The notes: generated from the letters alone by a model not told the origin. 64,000 bases of DNA from a bacterium (GCA_021780905.1 JAJXXW010000044.1:1-64000), one strand, 5' to 3'. Counted from the first letter of the stretch, positions 46,320-54,526 are shown. A program made the numbers and translations.

Positions 46320-46529
46320 TCCATTCACCCATTTGGTTGGGGCCGGTGTCTTTCCGTCAATCATCAGGTTGTGCAATTCTTTCAGGCTAACCGTGTGGAG
46401 GCTTCCGTTGTCGGCAACATAAATGGTTTTGGCATCGTGTGTTTTCACAACCATAAATACTTGCCCCCGGACAAAATCTAAACCGGCAATGGAGATTTGC
46501 CTGTTTTGCGTCTGGCCGATTGGTGCCAC
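46254..46529 (-). CDS. Small unrecognised reading frame after tRNA-Arg, possibly a gene remnant
   Basis: A 91-codon frame starting at a GTG. Residues 1-70 look protein-like (LDFVRGQVFMVVKTHDAKTI, VSLKELHNLMIDGKTPAPTK) rather than the Arg-rich text of antisense frames. The last 21 codons run antisense through the smpB 3' end, which suggests a truncated or chance C-terminus. It lies downstream of the tRNA-Arg gene, a common landing site for integrative elements. No family is recognised. Confidence 0.28.
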   Translation of the reverse strand: MAPIGQTQNRQISIAGLDFVRGQVFMVVKTHDAKTIYVADNGSLHTVSLKELHNLMIDGKTPAPTKWVNGLAPFGKLHRRAFHFAVVIALF

Positions 46530-46729
46530 CCTCGTAAATCGTCGTGGCGACTCTCCGGCGGACGGTTATTGCCGCCCCAAAGCGTGGCTCATTACGTCTT
46601 GGCGTTCGACCAATTCGCACATCGCAAAGTTCGCCTGGCGGTTTTGTCGGCCAACCGAATAAAACAGGCGGATTCCCCCCAAACGATTGATTCCATTGAT
46701 TATTTCCAACGAAAACCAGAAAAAAGCAA

Positions 46730-46806
46730 TGGTGCGCGCGGCGGGGGTCGAACCCACAACCTTCAGCTTCGGAGGCTGACGCTCTATCCAATTGAGCTAC
46801 GCGCGC
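46730..46806 (-). tRNA. tRNA-Arg (anticodon CCG)
   Basis: The minus strand folds as a full cloverleaf. The acceptor GCGCGCG pairs with CGCGCGC, the D-arm reads GCTCAATTGGATAGAGC, the anticodon stem TCAGC/GCTGA encloses loop CTCCGAA with anticodon CCG, and the T-arm contains GGTTCGACCCC. The 3' CCA is encoded (46730-46732). It lies between smpB and prfC. Confidence 0.93.
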
Positions 46807-46941
46807 AAACCGCCCCGTCATTATGCGCGGTTTGTGCCGCGCGGCAAGCACGATTGGAGCCGGCGGATTTTCGGTGACTGCCCCCCCCGCGCCTCCCGGC
46901 TTGTCGGCGCGGGGTTCTCTGCTATCCTCCGCGACTCGTTT

Positions 46942-48543
46942 GTGAACATCGCCAAAGAAATCTCGAGACGCCGCACGTTCGCCATTATCTCGCATCCGGA
47001 CGCGGGCAAGACCACGCTCACGGAAAAGCTGCTGCTTTACGGTGGCGCGGTGCAGCTTGCCGGCTCCGTGACCGCGCGCAAAAATCAGCGCGCCACCACC
47101 TCCGACTGGATGGAGCTGGAAAAGAAACGCGGCATCTCCATCAGCTCGACCGTGCTGCAATTTGATTACGACGGCTACCGCCTCAACCTGCTCGACACCC
47201 CCGGCCACAAGGATTTTTCCGAGGACACCTACCGCGTGCTTACCGCCGTGGACGCGGTGGTGATGGTGATTGATTCCGCCAAAGGCATCGAACCGCAGAC
47301 GCGCAAGCTCTTTGAGGTCTGCCGCCAGCGCGGCGTGCCGATCTTCACGTTCATGAACAAGTGCGACCGGCCGATGAAAAATCCGCTGGAGCTGATTGAT
47401 GAACTGGAGCGCGTGCTGGGCATCGGCGCGTTTCCGGTGAATTGGCCCATCGGCAACGGCCCGGAATTCCAGGGCATCTACGACCGCAAGACGAAGATGA
47501 TGCACACGTTTGAGCGCGTCGTCGGCGGCAAACATCGCGCGCCCGTCAGCGTCGGCGGCCTGCACGATCCGGCGGTGCGCGGCAACTTGAGCGACGCGGA
47601 ATTCGCCCGGACGGTCGAGGAACTGGAAATGCTCGAACTCGCCGGCGAGGAATTTGACGAGGCCGGCGTGCTCGCCGGAAAAATCACGCCGGTGTTTTTC
47701 GGCAGCGGCGTGAACAATTTCGGCGTGCAGCTGTTGCTCGATGGGTTTTTGAAACATTCGCCCGCGCCGAAACCGCGCGTGATGGGCGGCATTGAAATTT
47801 CGCCGGAAAATCCCGCGTTCTCCGGTTTCATCTTCAAGATCCAGGCGAACATGGATCCGAAGCACCGCGACCGCATCGCGTTCCTCCGCGTTTGCTCCGG
47901 CAAATTCGAGCGCGACATGACGGTCCAGCACGCGCAGACGGGCAAAAAAATCCGCCTGTCCAGTTCGCATAAATTATTCGGCAACGAGCGCGAGACGGTG
48001 GACGAGGCTTATCCCGGCGATGTCATCGGCCTGGTCGGCCACGACGGTTTCGGCATCGGCGACACGCTCACGACGGATGCCCAAATCCTCTACAAGGAAA
48101 TTCCGCGCTTCACGCCCGAAGCCTTCAGCTATTTGCACAATCCGAACACGGCGAAATACAAGCAATTCCGCCAGGGCCTCGACCAGCTGTTGCAGGAAGG
48201 CGTGATCCAGGCGCTCTATCTGCGCAATTCGTCCATCAAGACGCCGCTGCTCGCCGCCGTCGGGCCGCTGCAATTCGAGGTCGTGCAATTCCGCCTCGAA
48301 AGCGAATACGGCGCGGAGTCGCGCCTCGAAGCCGCGCCGTGGCATGTCGTCCGCTGGCTGCCCCCGGCCATCACCGAGGACGCGCTGGACGCTTTGACGT
48401 TGCCCACCGGCGCGAAGCTGGCCTGCGACATCGGCAAAAATCCCGTCATCCTGTTCCAAAACGAGTGGTCGGCGAACTATTTCAACGAGACGAATAAAAA
48501 CACGCCGCTGTCCGCGCTGCCGGTGCCGACCGCCAAGGAATAA
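46942..48543 (+). CDS. prfC: Peptide chain release factor 3
   Basis: A 533-residue RF3, the GTPase that removes RF1/RF2 from the ribosome after peptide release. The start is taken as GTG at 46942 (VNIAKEISRRRTFAIISHPD), giving the usual length of about 530. The frame is open for 50 codons further but that part overlaps the tRNA region. G1 is HPDAGKTTLTEKLL, the switch-II region is LLDTPGHKDFSEDTYR and G4 is FMNKCDRP. The later GVNNFGVQLLLDGFLKHSP and GPLQFEVVQFRLESEYG mark RF3 rather than EF-G. Confidence 0.94.
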   Translation: MNIAKEISRRRTFAIISHPDAGKTTLTEKLLLYGGAVQLAGSVTARKNQRATTSDWMELEKKRGISISSTVLQFDYDGYRLNLLDTPGHKDFSEDTYRVLTAVDAVVMVIDSAKGIEPQTRKLFEVCRQRGVPIFTFMNKCDRPMKNPLELIDELERVLGIGAFPVNWPIGNGPEFQGIYDRKTKMMHTFERVVGGKHRAPVSVGGLHDPAVRGNLSDAEFARTVEELEMLELAGEEFDEAGVLAGKITPVFFGSGVNNFGVQLLLDGFLKHSPAPKPRVMGGIEISPENPAFSGFIFKIQANMDPKHRDRIAFLRVCSGKFERDMTVQHAQTGKKIRLSSSHKLFGNERETVDEAYPGDVIGLVGHDGFGIGDTLTTDAQILYKEIPRFTPEAFSYLHNPNTAKYKQFRQGLDQLLQEGVIQALYLRNSSIKTPLLAAVGPLQFEVVQFRLESEYGAESRLEAAPWHVVRWLPPAITEDALDALTLPTGAKLACDIGKNPVILFQNEWSANYFNETNKNTPLSALPVPTAKE

Positions 48544-48545
48544 AA

Positions 48546-48632
48546 ACCACAGATGCACACCGATGAAACACAGATTTTGACGGGCGAAAAGATTTTTTAT
48601 CTGTGTTCAATCTGTGTTTCATCTGTGGCTAA
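48546..48632. repeat. Inverted repeat between prfC and the ABC-F gene
   Basis: The two arms begin CCACAGATG and end CATCTGTGG. Between them are repeated ATGAAACACAGAT-type words on one arm and their complements on the other. The arms match imperfectly over about 29 bases. It has the look of a dispersed intergenic element; no T-tract terminator is evident. Confidence 0.5.
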
Positions 48633-48638
48633 ATAATC

Positions 48639-50555
48639 ATGTCCACCCTCATTTCCGCTTCCGAAGTTTCCGTCCATTACGGCCCGCTGGCCGTGCTCGA
48701 CGAAGTCACGCTCGGCATCCAGGACACCGACCGCCTCGGTCTCGTCGGCCGCAACGGCGCCGGCAAGACAACCTTTCTGCGCGTGCTCGCCGGTTTGCAG
48801 GCGCCGGACAGCGGCGCGGTGGACCGCCAGCGCGGCCTCGTGGTCAGCTATCTGCCGCAGGATTTCATGCTGGACGACACGAAGAACGTTTTTGAAAACG
48901 TCCGCGACGGCGCGCAGCATGTCTTCCAGTTGATCGCCGAGTTTGAATCCCTGCCGCACGACTCCCGGCGCCACGAGGAATTGGAGCAGCGCATCCAGAC
49001 GCTCGAAGGCTGGACCGTGGATCGCCGCATCGAAATCGCCCTGTCCCACCTGAATTGTCCCGCCGCCGACCGGCGCGTGGCGTCGTTGTCCGGCGGCGAG
49101 AAACGCCGCGTGGCCCTGGCGCGGGCCATCGTGTCGCGCCCGGATTTCCTGATGCTGGACGAGCCGACGAATCATCTCGACCCCGAATCCATCGAGTGGG
49201 TCGCGGAGTTTCTCGAGAATTTCGGCGGCTCCTTCCTGGTCGTCACCCACGACCGCTATTTCCTCGACCGCGTCACCTCGACGATTCTGGAATTGAGCAA
49301 CGGCAAGTTCTTTTCGCACGCCGGCAATTACACCGATTACCTGCTCGCCAAGGCGGAACGCCAGGAGGCCGACGCGACCATCGAGCACAAGCGCCAGATG
49401 TTCCTGAAAAAGGAACTCGCGTGGGTCCGCCAGGGTCCGCGCGCCCAGCGCAGCAAGCAGAAAGACCGCTTCGAGCGCTACTACCACGAGGCCGCCCAGG
49501 ACGGCCCGGTGATCGAGGAGGACGTGGAGCTCGTCATCCCGCCGCCGCCGCAGTTGGGCAATCGCACGGTGGAGGTCGCCGGTCTCGGCATGGAGCTGGG
49601 CGGCAAGCAATTATTTTCCGGCTTTAATTACACGTTCGAAAACGGCCACCGCGTCGGCATCTGCGGGCGCAACGGCCTCGGCAAATCCACCTTGCTCAAA
49701 ATCATCCTCGGCCAGCTCGCGCCGACGGCCGGCACGGTGAAAATCGGCCAGCTCACCAAGTTCAACTACGTGGATCAGGCGCGCTTGCAGCTCAACGAGG
49801 AGAACACCGTCATGGACGAAGTGGCGCAGGGCCGCGAATTTGTGGAGTGGGGCGACGCCCGGATTTCCGTGCGCTCGTATCTCAAGCGGTTCCTGTTCGC
49901 GGACGACCGCCTCCTCACCCCGGTGAAAAAACTCTCCGGCGGCGAACGCAGCCGCCTCCTGCTGGCGCGCATCCTCAAGAGCGGCGGCAACTTCCTCATC
50001 CTCGACGAGCCGACCAACGACCTCGATTTGCCGACCCTCCGCGTGCTGGAGGAGGCGTTGATCGCGTTCCCCGGCGTGACCTGCGTGGTCAGCCACGACC
50101 GCTATTTTCTCAACCGTGTCTGCACGGACATTTTGGCGTTTGAAGGCGACGGCCGGATCCATCACCACGTCGGCGACTACGATTATTACCTGGAGAAAAA
50201 ACAGCAGGCGGCCGTGGCGGCGGCCCGGCACAGCGCCGCCTGGCTTGCCGCCCACCCAGCCGCGGCCCCGGCCCGGACCGGTGGCCGTCCACCCGGTGGC
50301 CGTCCGCCAGGACCCCGCAAACTATCGTTCAAGGAGCAGCGCGAACTCGCGGGCATGGAGGCGCAAATCCACGCCGTCGAGGCCGAAATCGCCCGCATCG
50401 AGGGTTTGTTTGCCGACCCGGAATTTTTCCGCCGGCAGGGCGCGCAGGTCAACCAGCTCACGCAGGAGCTGGAGGCGGCGAAGGAAAAACTCCCTCAACT
50501 CTACACCCGCTGGGAGGAACTCGAAGCCCTCCGACTGACGAAGGTTGAAAGCTGA
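48639..50555 (+). CDS. ABC-F family ATPase (Uup-type)
   Basis: A 638-residue protein with two ATP-binding cassettes and no membrane domain, as in ABC-F proteins that act on the ribosome or DNA repair. First cassette: GRNGAGKTTFLR, LSGGEKRRVALARAI and LMLDEPTNHLD. Second: GRNGLGKSTLLKI, LSGGERSRLLLARIL and LILDEPTNDLD. The linker FLKKELAWVRQGPRAQRSKQ is typical of Uup. A Pro/Gly-rich spacer at about 535-560 leads to a C-terminal coiled coil (MEAQIHAVEAEIARIEGLF), again as in Uup. The gene ends just before the REP array. Confidence 0.93.
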   Translation: MSTLISASEVSVHYGPLAVLDEVTLGIQDTDRLGLVGRNGAGKTTFLRVLAGLQAPDSGAVDRQRGLVVSYLPQDFMLDDTKNVFENVRDGAQHVFQLIAEFESLPHDSRRHEELEQRIQTLEGWTVDRRIEIALSHLNCPAADRRVASLSGGEKRRVALARAIVSRPDFLMLDEPTNHLDPESIEWVAEFLENFGGSFLVVTHDRYFLDRVTSTILELSNGKFFSHAGNYTDYLLAKAERQEADATIEHKRQMFLKKELAWVRQGPRAQRSKQKDRFERYYHEAAQDGPVIEEDVELVIPPPPQLGNRTVEVAGLGMELGGKQLFSGFNYTFENGHRVGICGRNGLGKSTLLKIILGQLAPTAGTVKIGQLTKFNYVDQARLQLNEENTVMDEVAQGREFVEWGDARISVRSYLKRFLFADDRLLTPVKKLSGGERSRLLLARILKSGGNFLILDEPTNDLDLPTLRVLEEALIAFPGVTCVVSHDRYFLNRVCTDILAFEGDGRIHHHVGDYDYYLEKKQQAAVAAARHSAAWLAAHPAAAPARTGGRPPGGRPPGPRKLSFKEQRELAGMEAQIHAVEAEIARIEGLFADPEFFRRQGAQVNQLTQELEAAKEKLPQLYTRWEELEALRLTKVES

Positions 50556-50559
50556 ATCA

Positions 50560-51155
50560 GGTAGGGCGGTCAGTCCCCTGACCGCCGAGAGCGTGGATTG
50601 CGACTGGAGCGGCGCGCCCGGAGTGACGCGCCCTACCCACCGCTGGTAGGGCGGTCAGTCCCCTGACCGCCGATAGCGTGGATTGCAAACGGGAGCGGCG
50701 CGCACGGAGTGACGCGCCCTACCCACCGCCGGTAGGGCGGTCAGTCCTCTGACCGCCGAGGCGTGGATTGCAAACGAGAGCGGCGCGCACGGAGTGACGC
50801 GCCCCACCCGCCGCCGGTAGGGCGGTCAGTCCTCTGACCGCCGAGGCGTGGATTGCAAACGAGAGCGGCGCGCACGGAGTGACGCGCCCCACCCACCGCC
50901 GGTAGGGCGGTCAGTCCTCTGACCGCCGAGGCATGGATTGCAAACGAGAGCGGCGCGCACGGAGTAACGCGCCCTACCTACCGCCGGTAGGGCGGTCAGT
51001 CCCCTGACCGCCGAGGGCGTGGATTGCGAACGAGAGCGGCGCGCACGGAGTGACGCGCCCCACCCACCGCCGGTAGGGCGGTCAGTCCCCTGACCGCCGA
51101 GGGCGTGGATTGCGAACGAGAGCGGCGCACACGGAGTGACGCGCCCTACCTACCG
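50560..51155. repeat. Array of seven 85-bp REP/BIME units, left of the RAYT gene
   Basis: Seven head-to-tail units start at about 50560, 50645, 50731, 50816, 50901, 50986 and 51072, a period of 85-86 bp. Each begins GGTAGGGCGGTCAG, forms a perfect 9-bp hairpin (GGCGGTCAG with CTGACCGCC, 4-base loop) after a GTAG foot, and ends with a second hairpin (GGCGCG with CGCGCC) whose foot on the other strand is GTAG or GTGG. So each unit is a pair of inverted REPs. Units differ by single bases only. The last unit overlaps the 3' end of the RAYT gene. Confidence 0.95.
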
Positions 51156-51619
51156 TCCAGCAACGGAGGCGGTCGGTCGTTCGGACGATAAACCCAAACC
51201 CAATCTTCCCTCCGTTCGCACAGGCCTTTGCGGACGGGGTTCATCAGGATGTATTCCGTCTTCTCCTGCAACTGTTGCTGGTCGCGCAGGCGGTGATCGA
51301 AAAAATCCCGCTGCCAGTCCACCCCGAACCTGGCCGCCACAAATTTTTTCCAGTGGGGCACCAGGGTCGTCATGCCCGGCTCGCGCGGAAAGGCGATGAT
51401 GGCGTGCAGATGATCGGGCATGAGCAGGCAAAGGCGGCAATGCCAGACGAGCTTTTCATGGTTGTGCGCCATCGCCGCCAGCACGGCGTCGCCGACGCCG
51501 GCCTGGCAAAGCTGGTTTTTGCCCGGCGGCAGGCATTTGAGGGTGATAAAAAATGAGCTGCCTTCAGGCACCCATTGCGGGACGGTATGCGGCAGCTTTT
51601 TACGGACAGGCAAGTCCAT
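51146..51619 (-). CDS. REP-associated tyrosine transposase (RAYT, Y1-HUH)
   Basis: A 157-residue Y1 transposase of the RAYT type, single-strand DNA nucleases that act on REP hairpins. The HUH motif is LMPDHLHAII with His70 and His72, and the catalytic Tyr is Tyr123 in EYILMNPVRKGL. WRCRLCL-like text (here WHCRLCLLMPDH) precedes HUH as in the family. Its TAG stop lies in the GTAG foot of a REP unit. It sits between two arrays of the same REP, which is strong evidence that these repeats are its substrates. Only one transposase copy of this type is present here. Confidence 0.92.
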   Translation of the reverse strand: MDLPVRKKLPHTVPQWVPEGSSFFITLKCLPPGKNQLCQAGVGDAVLAAMAHNHEKLVWHCRLCLLMPDHLHAIIAFPREPGMTTLVPHWKKFVAARFGVDWQRDFFDHRLRDQQQLQEKTEYILMNPVRKGLCERREDWVWVYRPNDRPPPLLDGR

Positions 51620-51659
51620 GGCCGGATGATAATAAATTCCGCGTCGGAAAAAAGCCCAA

Positions 51660-52215
51660 AGGTAGGGCGGTCAGTCCTCTGACCGCCGAGGGCGAGCAAA
51701 ACAGGTAGGGCGGTCAGTCCTCTGACCGCCGAGGCATGGATTGCGAACGAGAGCGGCGCGCACGGAGTGACGCGCCCCACCCACCGCCGGTAGGGCGGTC
51801 AGTCCTCTGACCGCCGAGGCGTGAATTGCAAACGAGAGCGGCGCGCACGGAGTGACGCGCCCCACCCGCCGCCGGTAGGGCGGTCAGTCCTCTGACCGCC
51901 GAGGGCGTGGATTGCAAACGAGAGCGGCGCGCCCGGAGTGACGCGCCCTACCCACCGCCGGTAGGGCGGTCAGTCCCCTGACCGCCGTGGCGTGGATTGC
52001 AAACGGGAGCGGCGCGCACGGAGTGACGCGCCCTACCCACTGCCGGTAGGGCGGTCAGTCCTCTGACCGCCGAGGCGTGGATTGCAAACGAGAGCGGCGC
52101 GCACGGAGTGACGCGCCCCACCCGCCGCCGGTAGGGCGGTCAGTCCTCTGACCGCCGCGGGCGTGGATTGCAAACGAGAGCGGCGCGCACGGAGTGGCGC
52201 GCCCTACCCACTGCA
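51660..52215. repeat. Array of REP/BIME units, right of the RAYT gene
   Basis: A truncated unit (51661-51703, first hairpin only) is followed by six complete 85-bp units starting at about 51704, 51789, 51874, 51960, 52045 and 52130. They have the same orientation and sequence as the array on the other side of the RAYT gene. Most carry TCCT in the first loop, where several left-array units have TCCC. About 200 bases without a gene follow, A-rich just before the promoter at 52346. Confidence 0.95.
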
Positions 52216-52345
52216 AAAAAAAATAAAAAAATGCCGGCTGCCGGACCGGCCGGGGGCGGCCCCTGGCGATAAAGGGCTTGAAACCAACGCGTTGAACGGC
52301 CTGGAGGCGGGGAATAAAAATGTTCAAAAAAAAACTAAAAAAATG

Positions 52346-52374
52346 TTGACGGGTGGCCCGATGTTTGAGAGATT
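52346..52374 (+). promoter_or_regulatory. Possible promoter for the AT-rich secreted-protein pair
   Basis: TTGACG at 52346-52351 and GAGATT at 52369-52374 are 17 bases apart, 42 bases before the ATG at 52417. An A-rich tract lies just upstream. The minus-10 match is poor, so this is tentative. Confidence 0.3.
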
Positions 52375-52416
52375 GTCACCACACACGGTAACAACCGCAC
52401 TACAACAACACAAAAA

Positions 52417-53100
52417 ATGAAAACAAAAACACTACTGATGGCCGCGGCTACACTGGCTGCCGGCGTCATTGTCTCCCAAGCGCAGGTCTATTCCCAAAAC
52501 ATCGTTGGGTATGTCAACATCCCATTAGTTAATGGTTACAACATGGTTTCTGTTCCGTTAGATTCCGATGGCACCGGGACAAATAACACTGTTATAAGTG
52601 TTTTGAGCACCAATGTTTTGGCCAATAACAGCAAAGTTCTGATTTGGACTGGCAGCAGCTTTGGAACAACAGTGACGTATGGTATTCCGGTTCACCAAAC
52701 TGTTGCGGTATGGAATGCTCCGAATACGCCCATAAATCCAGGGCAAGGTTTTTTTATTTACAACGCTGGTCCATCGACAAATCTCACAGTTGTTGGTCAG
52801 GCTCTTGTTGGGACTAATTTAAATAGATACATCACAAGTGCTGGATACAATAGTGTGGCTTCGGTGACTCCACTTGGCGGCTATATTTCCACCAACTTGC
52901 AATATACAGCTACTCTAAATGACAAGATTTTGACATGGGATCCGGTTGGTCAGAATTATGTCACATACAATTATGGTATTCCTGTGCATCAAACACTTCC
53001 GGTCTGGACACCAAGCCAGCCGCAATTGAACGTGGGTCAAGGTTTCTTCATTGAATCAACCAACACTAGTGTTAATTGGACTCAAATTCTCAACCCCTAA
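52417..53100 (+). CDS. Secreted protein with two similar domains, function unknown
   Basis: A 227-residue exported protein. The signal peptide is TKTLLMAAATLAAGVIVSQA at residues 3-22. The mature part consists of two related halves: one has YGIPVHQTVAVWNAPNTPIN and GQGFFIYNA, the other has YGIPVHQTLPVWTPSQPQLN and GQGFFIEST. The text YSQNIVGYVNIPL at its start recurs in secreted proteins I associate with Verrucomicrobia. No catalytic residues stand out. Codon usage is visibly AT-richer than in neighbouring genes. It is followed by a PEP-CTERM protein 50 bases away. Confidence 0.82.
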   Translation: MKTKTLLMAAATLAAGVIVSQAQVYSQNIVGYVNIPLVNGYNMVSVPLDSDGTGTNNTVISVLSTNVLANNSKVLIWTGSSFGTTVTYGIPVHQTVAVWNAPNTPINPGQGFFIYNAGPSTNLTVVGQALVGTNLNRYITSAGYNSVASVTPLGGYISTNLQYTATLNDKILTWDPVGQNYVTYNYGIPVHQTLPVWTPSQPQLNVGQGFFIESTNTSVNWTQILNP

Positions 53101-53150
53101 AACTAGAAAAAAACAACAAAAACAACGAATCAAACCAAGCCAAATAAAAT

Positions 53151-53846
53151 ATGAAAAAAATAATTATAATTACTGCGATAACAGGATTGTCGTTGGCCTC
53201 CTACGCTCAAGGAAATGTTGCATTTCAGAACGAGTCTCCTGATATGCTGGGGTTGATTGACATATCGTCCGCTACAGCAGCAAATACAACGGCTGCCACG
53301 CTGGCAAATGCGAGTGCATTTACGGTTGCTCTTTTTTATGGTAGTCCGGCTAGCGTTACCCCACTGGCATCGGATGCATATGGTCAAATCTCATATTCTC
53401 AATTCCAAGGTGCAGGTTTGTCATTGGCGGCTACTGCTGTGAAAGACTCACTAGGTGTGAATGGTCAGTTTAATGGTGGTAATGTTACATTGGGTGTCGC
53501 CGGTGGTTATTCTGGTGGTAGTTATACTGTAAACGATGTCATGGCAGTTGCTGCTTGGACAGGTAATTATTCAACTCTTGCCTTGGCAGTAGCTGGCGGT
53601 GCGAGTTACGGTATTATTACATTTGTCAATCCAGTTGGACCTGGTGGAACGTCAGTCAATATTCCTGATATGACTGGTTGGAATTCATTGACTGCAACAC
53701 CTGCTGTAACTGCCTTGTATGGCAATACAGGCAACTATCCTGATTTGGTAATGTATGCTCAACCTGTCCCAGAACCCGGCATTTTGGCCTTGGCTGGTCT
53801 GGGCGGTTTCGGAATGCTGATGGCGCTCCGCCGCAAAAAAGCCTGA
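53151..53846 (+). CDS. PEP-CTERM sorted exported protein
   Basis: A 231-residue exported protein. It has a signal peptide (KKIIIITAITGLSLASYAQG) and a classical PEP-CTERM tail: VPEPGILALAGLGGFGMLMA and then LRRKKA. Such tails are recognised by an exosortase that removes them at the inner membrane, in organisms making exopolysaccharide. The middle is Gly/Ala/Ser/Thr-rich with no recognised domain. It is AT-rich like the gene before it, and a strong terminator follows. Its function is unknown. Confidence 0.88.
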   Translation: MKKIIIITAITGLSLASYAQGNVAFQNESPDMLGLIDISSATAANTTAATLANASAFTVALFYGSPASVTPLASDAYGQISYSQFQGAGLSLAATAVKDSLGVNGQFNGGNVTLGVAGGYSGGSYTVNDVMAVAAWTGNYSTLALAVAGGASYGIITFVNPVGPGGTSVNIPDMTGWNSLTATPAVTALYGNTGNYPDLVMYAQPVPEPGILALAGLGGFGMLMALRRKKA

Positions 53847-53864
53847 TTTAGTTTAAGTTACATC

Positions 53865-53898
53865 AACCCCGCTCCTGCAATGCAGGGGCGGGGTTTTT
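53865..53898 (+). terminator. Intrinsic terminator after the PEP-CTERM gene
   Basis: AACCCCGC pairs with GCGGGGTT and CCTGC with GCAGG in one long hairpin, followed by TTTTT. It starts 18 bases after the stop codon. Confidence 0.85.
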
Positions 53899-53935
53899 AA
53901 CTTAAAAACAGCGTGGAAAATTTTGGAAAGCGGTC

Positions 53936-54190
53936 ATGAAGTTCACGGATTATTTTCAAGCCATGCGTCAGCGCCCGGATTGCGCGGGCACAATGACATT
54001 GGCACAGGTAGGGCGCGTCACTCCGTGCGCGCCGCCGTTTGCAAACCGACGCGTTCGGCGGGCAGCGGACTGCCCGCCCTACCAGCCACCGATTTTCCGA
54101 TTGTGCCAATGTTACTTGGAACTGCGATATCTTGCTGCCGGATGGTGAAACCGGGCATCACGCATTTTTGACCGGAGATTCAAACCATGA
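53936..54190 (+). pseudogene. Disrupted DUF4258-type (toxin-like) gene
   Basis: The first codons read MKFTDYFQAMRQRPD and the last, after an interruption, read LLPDGETGHHAF. With one base restored in a T-run the end continues to DRRFKP and a stop overlapping the ATG of the next gene (ATGA). This is the start and end of small DUF4258-like proteins that commonly precede DUF2283 genes. The middle has been replaced by the inverted-repeat element at 53996-54112. Two lesions, an insertion and a frameshift, make it dead. Confidence 0.6.
53996..54112. mobile_element. 117-bp inverted-repeat element containing a REP half
   Basis: The ends are perfect 11-bp inverted repeats, ACATTGGCACA at 53996-54006 and TGTGCCAATGT at 54102-54112. 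Inside, 54007-54050 matches the inverted second half of the 85-bp REP unit (GTAGGGCGCGTCACTCCGTG), and a further hairpin GGGCAG-CGGA-CTGCCC ends in CCCTACC. It interrupts the DUF4258-like gene. It may be a MITE-like or REP-derived insertion. Confidence 0.55.
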
Positions 54191-54384
54191 AAATCAAATA
54201 TTTTCCACAAACCGACAGCTTGCATATCGAGTTCAAGGCGGCTGACGTTGCTGAAACACAGGATTTGGACGAGAACACCATTCTGGATTTGGACCGGCAA
54301 GGAAACATTTGCGGCATCACCATCGAGCACGCCCAATCGCGGACGGAGATTCCGCAGTTTTCGTTCGAGCAAGTCACCGCTTGA
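54187..54384 (+). CDS. DUF2283 protein
   Basis: A 65-residue DUF2283 protein: MKIKYFPQTDSLHIEFK, then VAETQDLDENTILDLDRQGN and IEHAQSRTEIPQFSFEQV. The family is small and uncharacterised, and often paired with DUF4258-like genes in a toxin-antitoxin-like layout. Here the partner is broken, so this gene may be an orphan antitoxin-like survivor. The start codon overlaps the ancestral stop of the disrupted gene. Confidence 0.82.
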   Translation: MKIKYFPQTDSLHIEFKAADVAETQDLDENTILDLDRQGNICGITIEHAQSRTEIPQFSFEQVTA

Positions 54385-54402
54385 GCTTGCTTGAGTTGCC
54401 TC

Positions 54403-54472
54403 GGCACGCTGGCCTTGGCCGGACTGGGCGGCATTCGGAATGCTGCTGGCGCTCCGCCGCAAGCAAGCCTGA
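54403..54472 (+). pseudogene. Frameshifted PEP-CTERM tail remnant
   Basis: One frame reads GTLALAGLGG and, one base shifted, the next reads FGMLLALRRKQA before TGA. Together they are the end of a PEP-CTERM tail much like that of the gene at 53151. The body of the protein is missing. A terminator follows at 54500. Confidence 0.65.
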
Positions 54473-54499
54473 TAAAATTCAGGGCACAATTTTCAGAGA

Positions 54500-54526
54500 G
54501 CCGCTCTTCGGAGCGGTTCTTTTTTA
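54500..54526 (+). terminator. Intrinsic terminator after the PEP-CTERM remnant
   Basis: GCCGCTC pairs with GAGCGGT around TTCG (first pair G-T) and is followed by TCTTTTTTATTTTTT. It may be the surviving terminator of the lost PEP-CTERM gene. The 170 bases from here to the convergent gene ending at 54694 show nothing else. Confidence 0.75.

Noticed and set aside
46387-47970. 527-codon minus-strand frame across prfC and the tRNA
   Set aside because: Antisense to RF3 and runs through the tRNA-Arg gene.
50560-52215. CRISPR array
   Set aside because: The 85-bp units are nearly identical throughout with no unique spacers, are palindromic, and flank a RAYT instead of cas genes.
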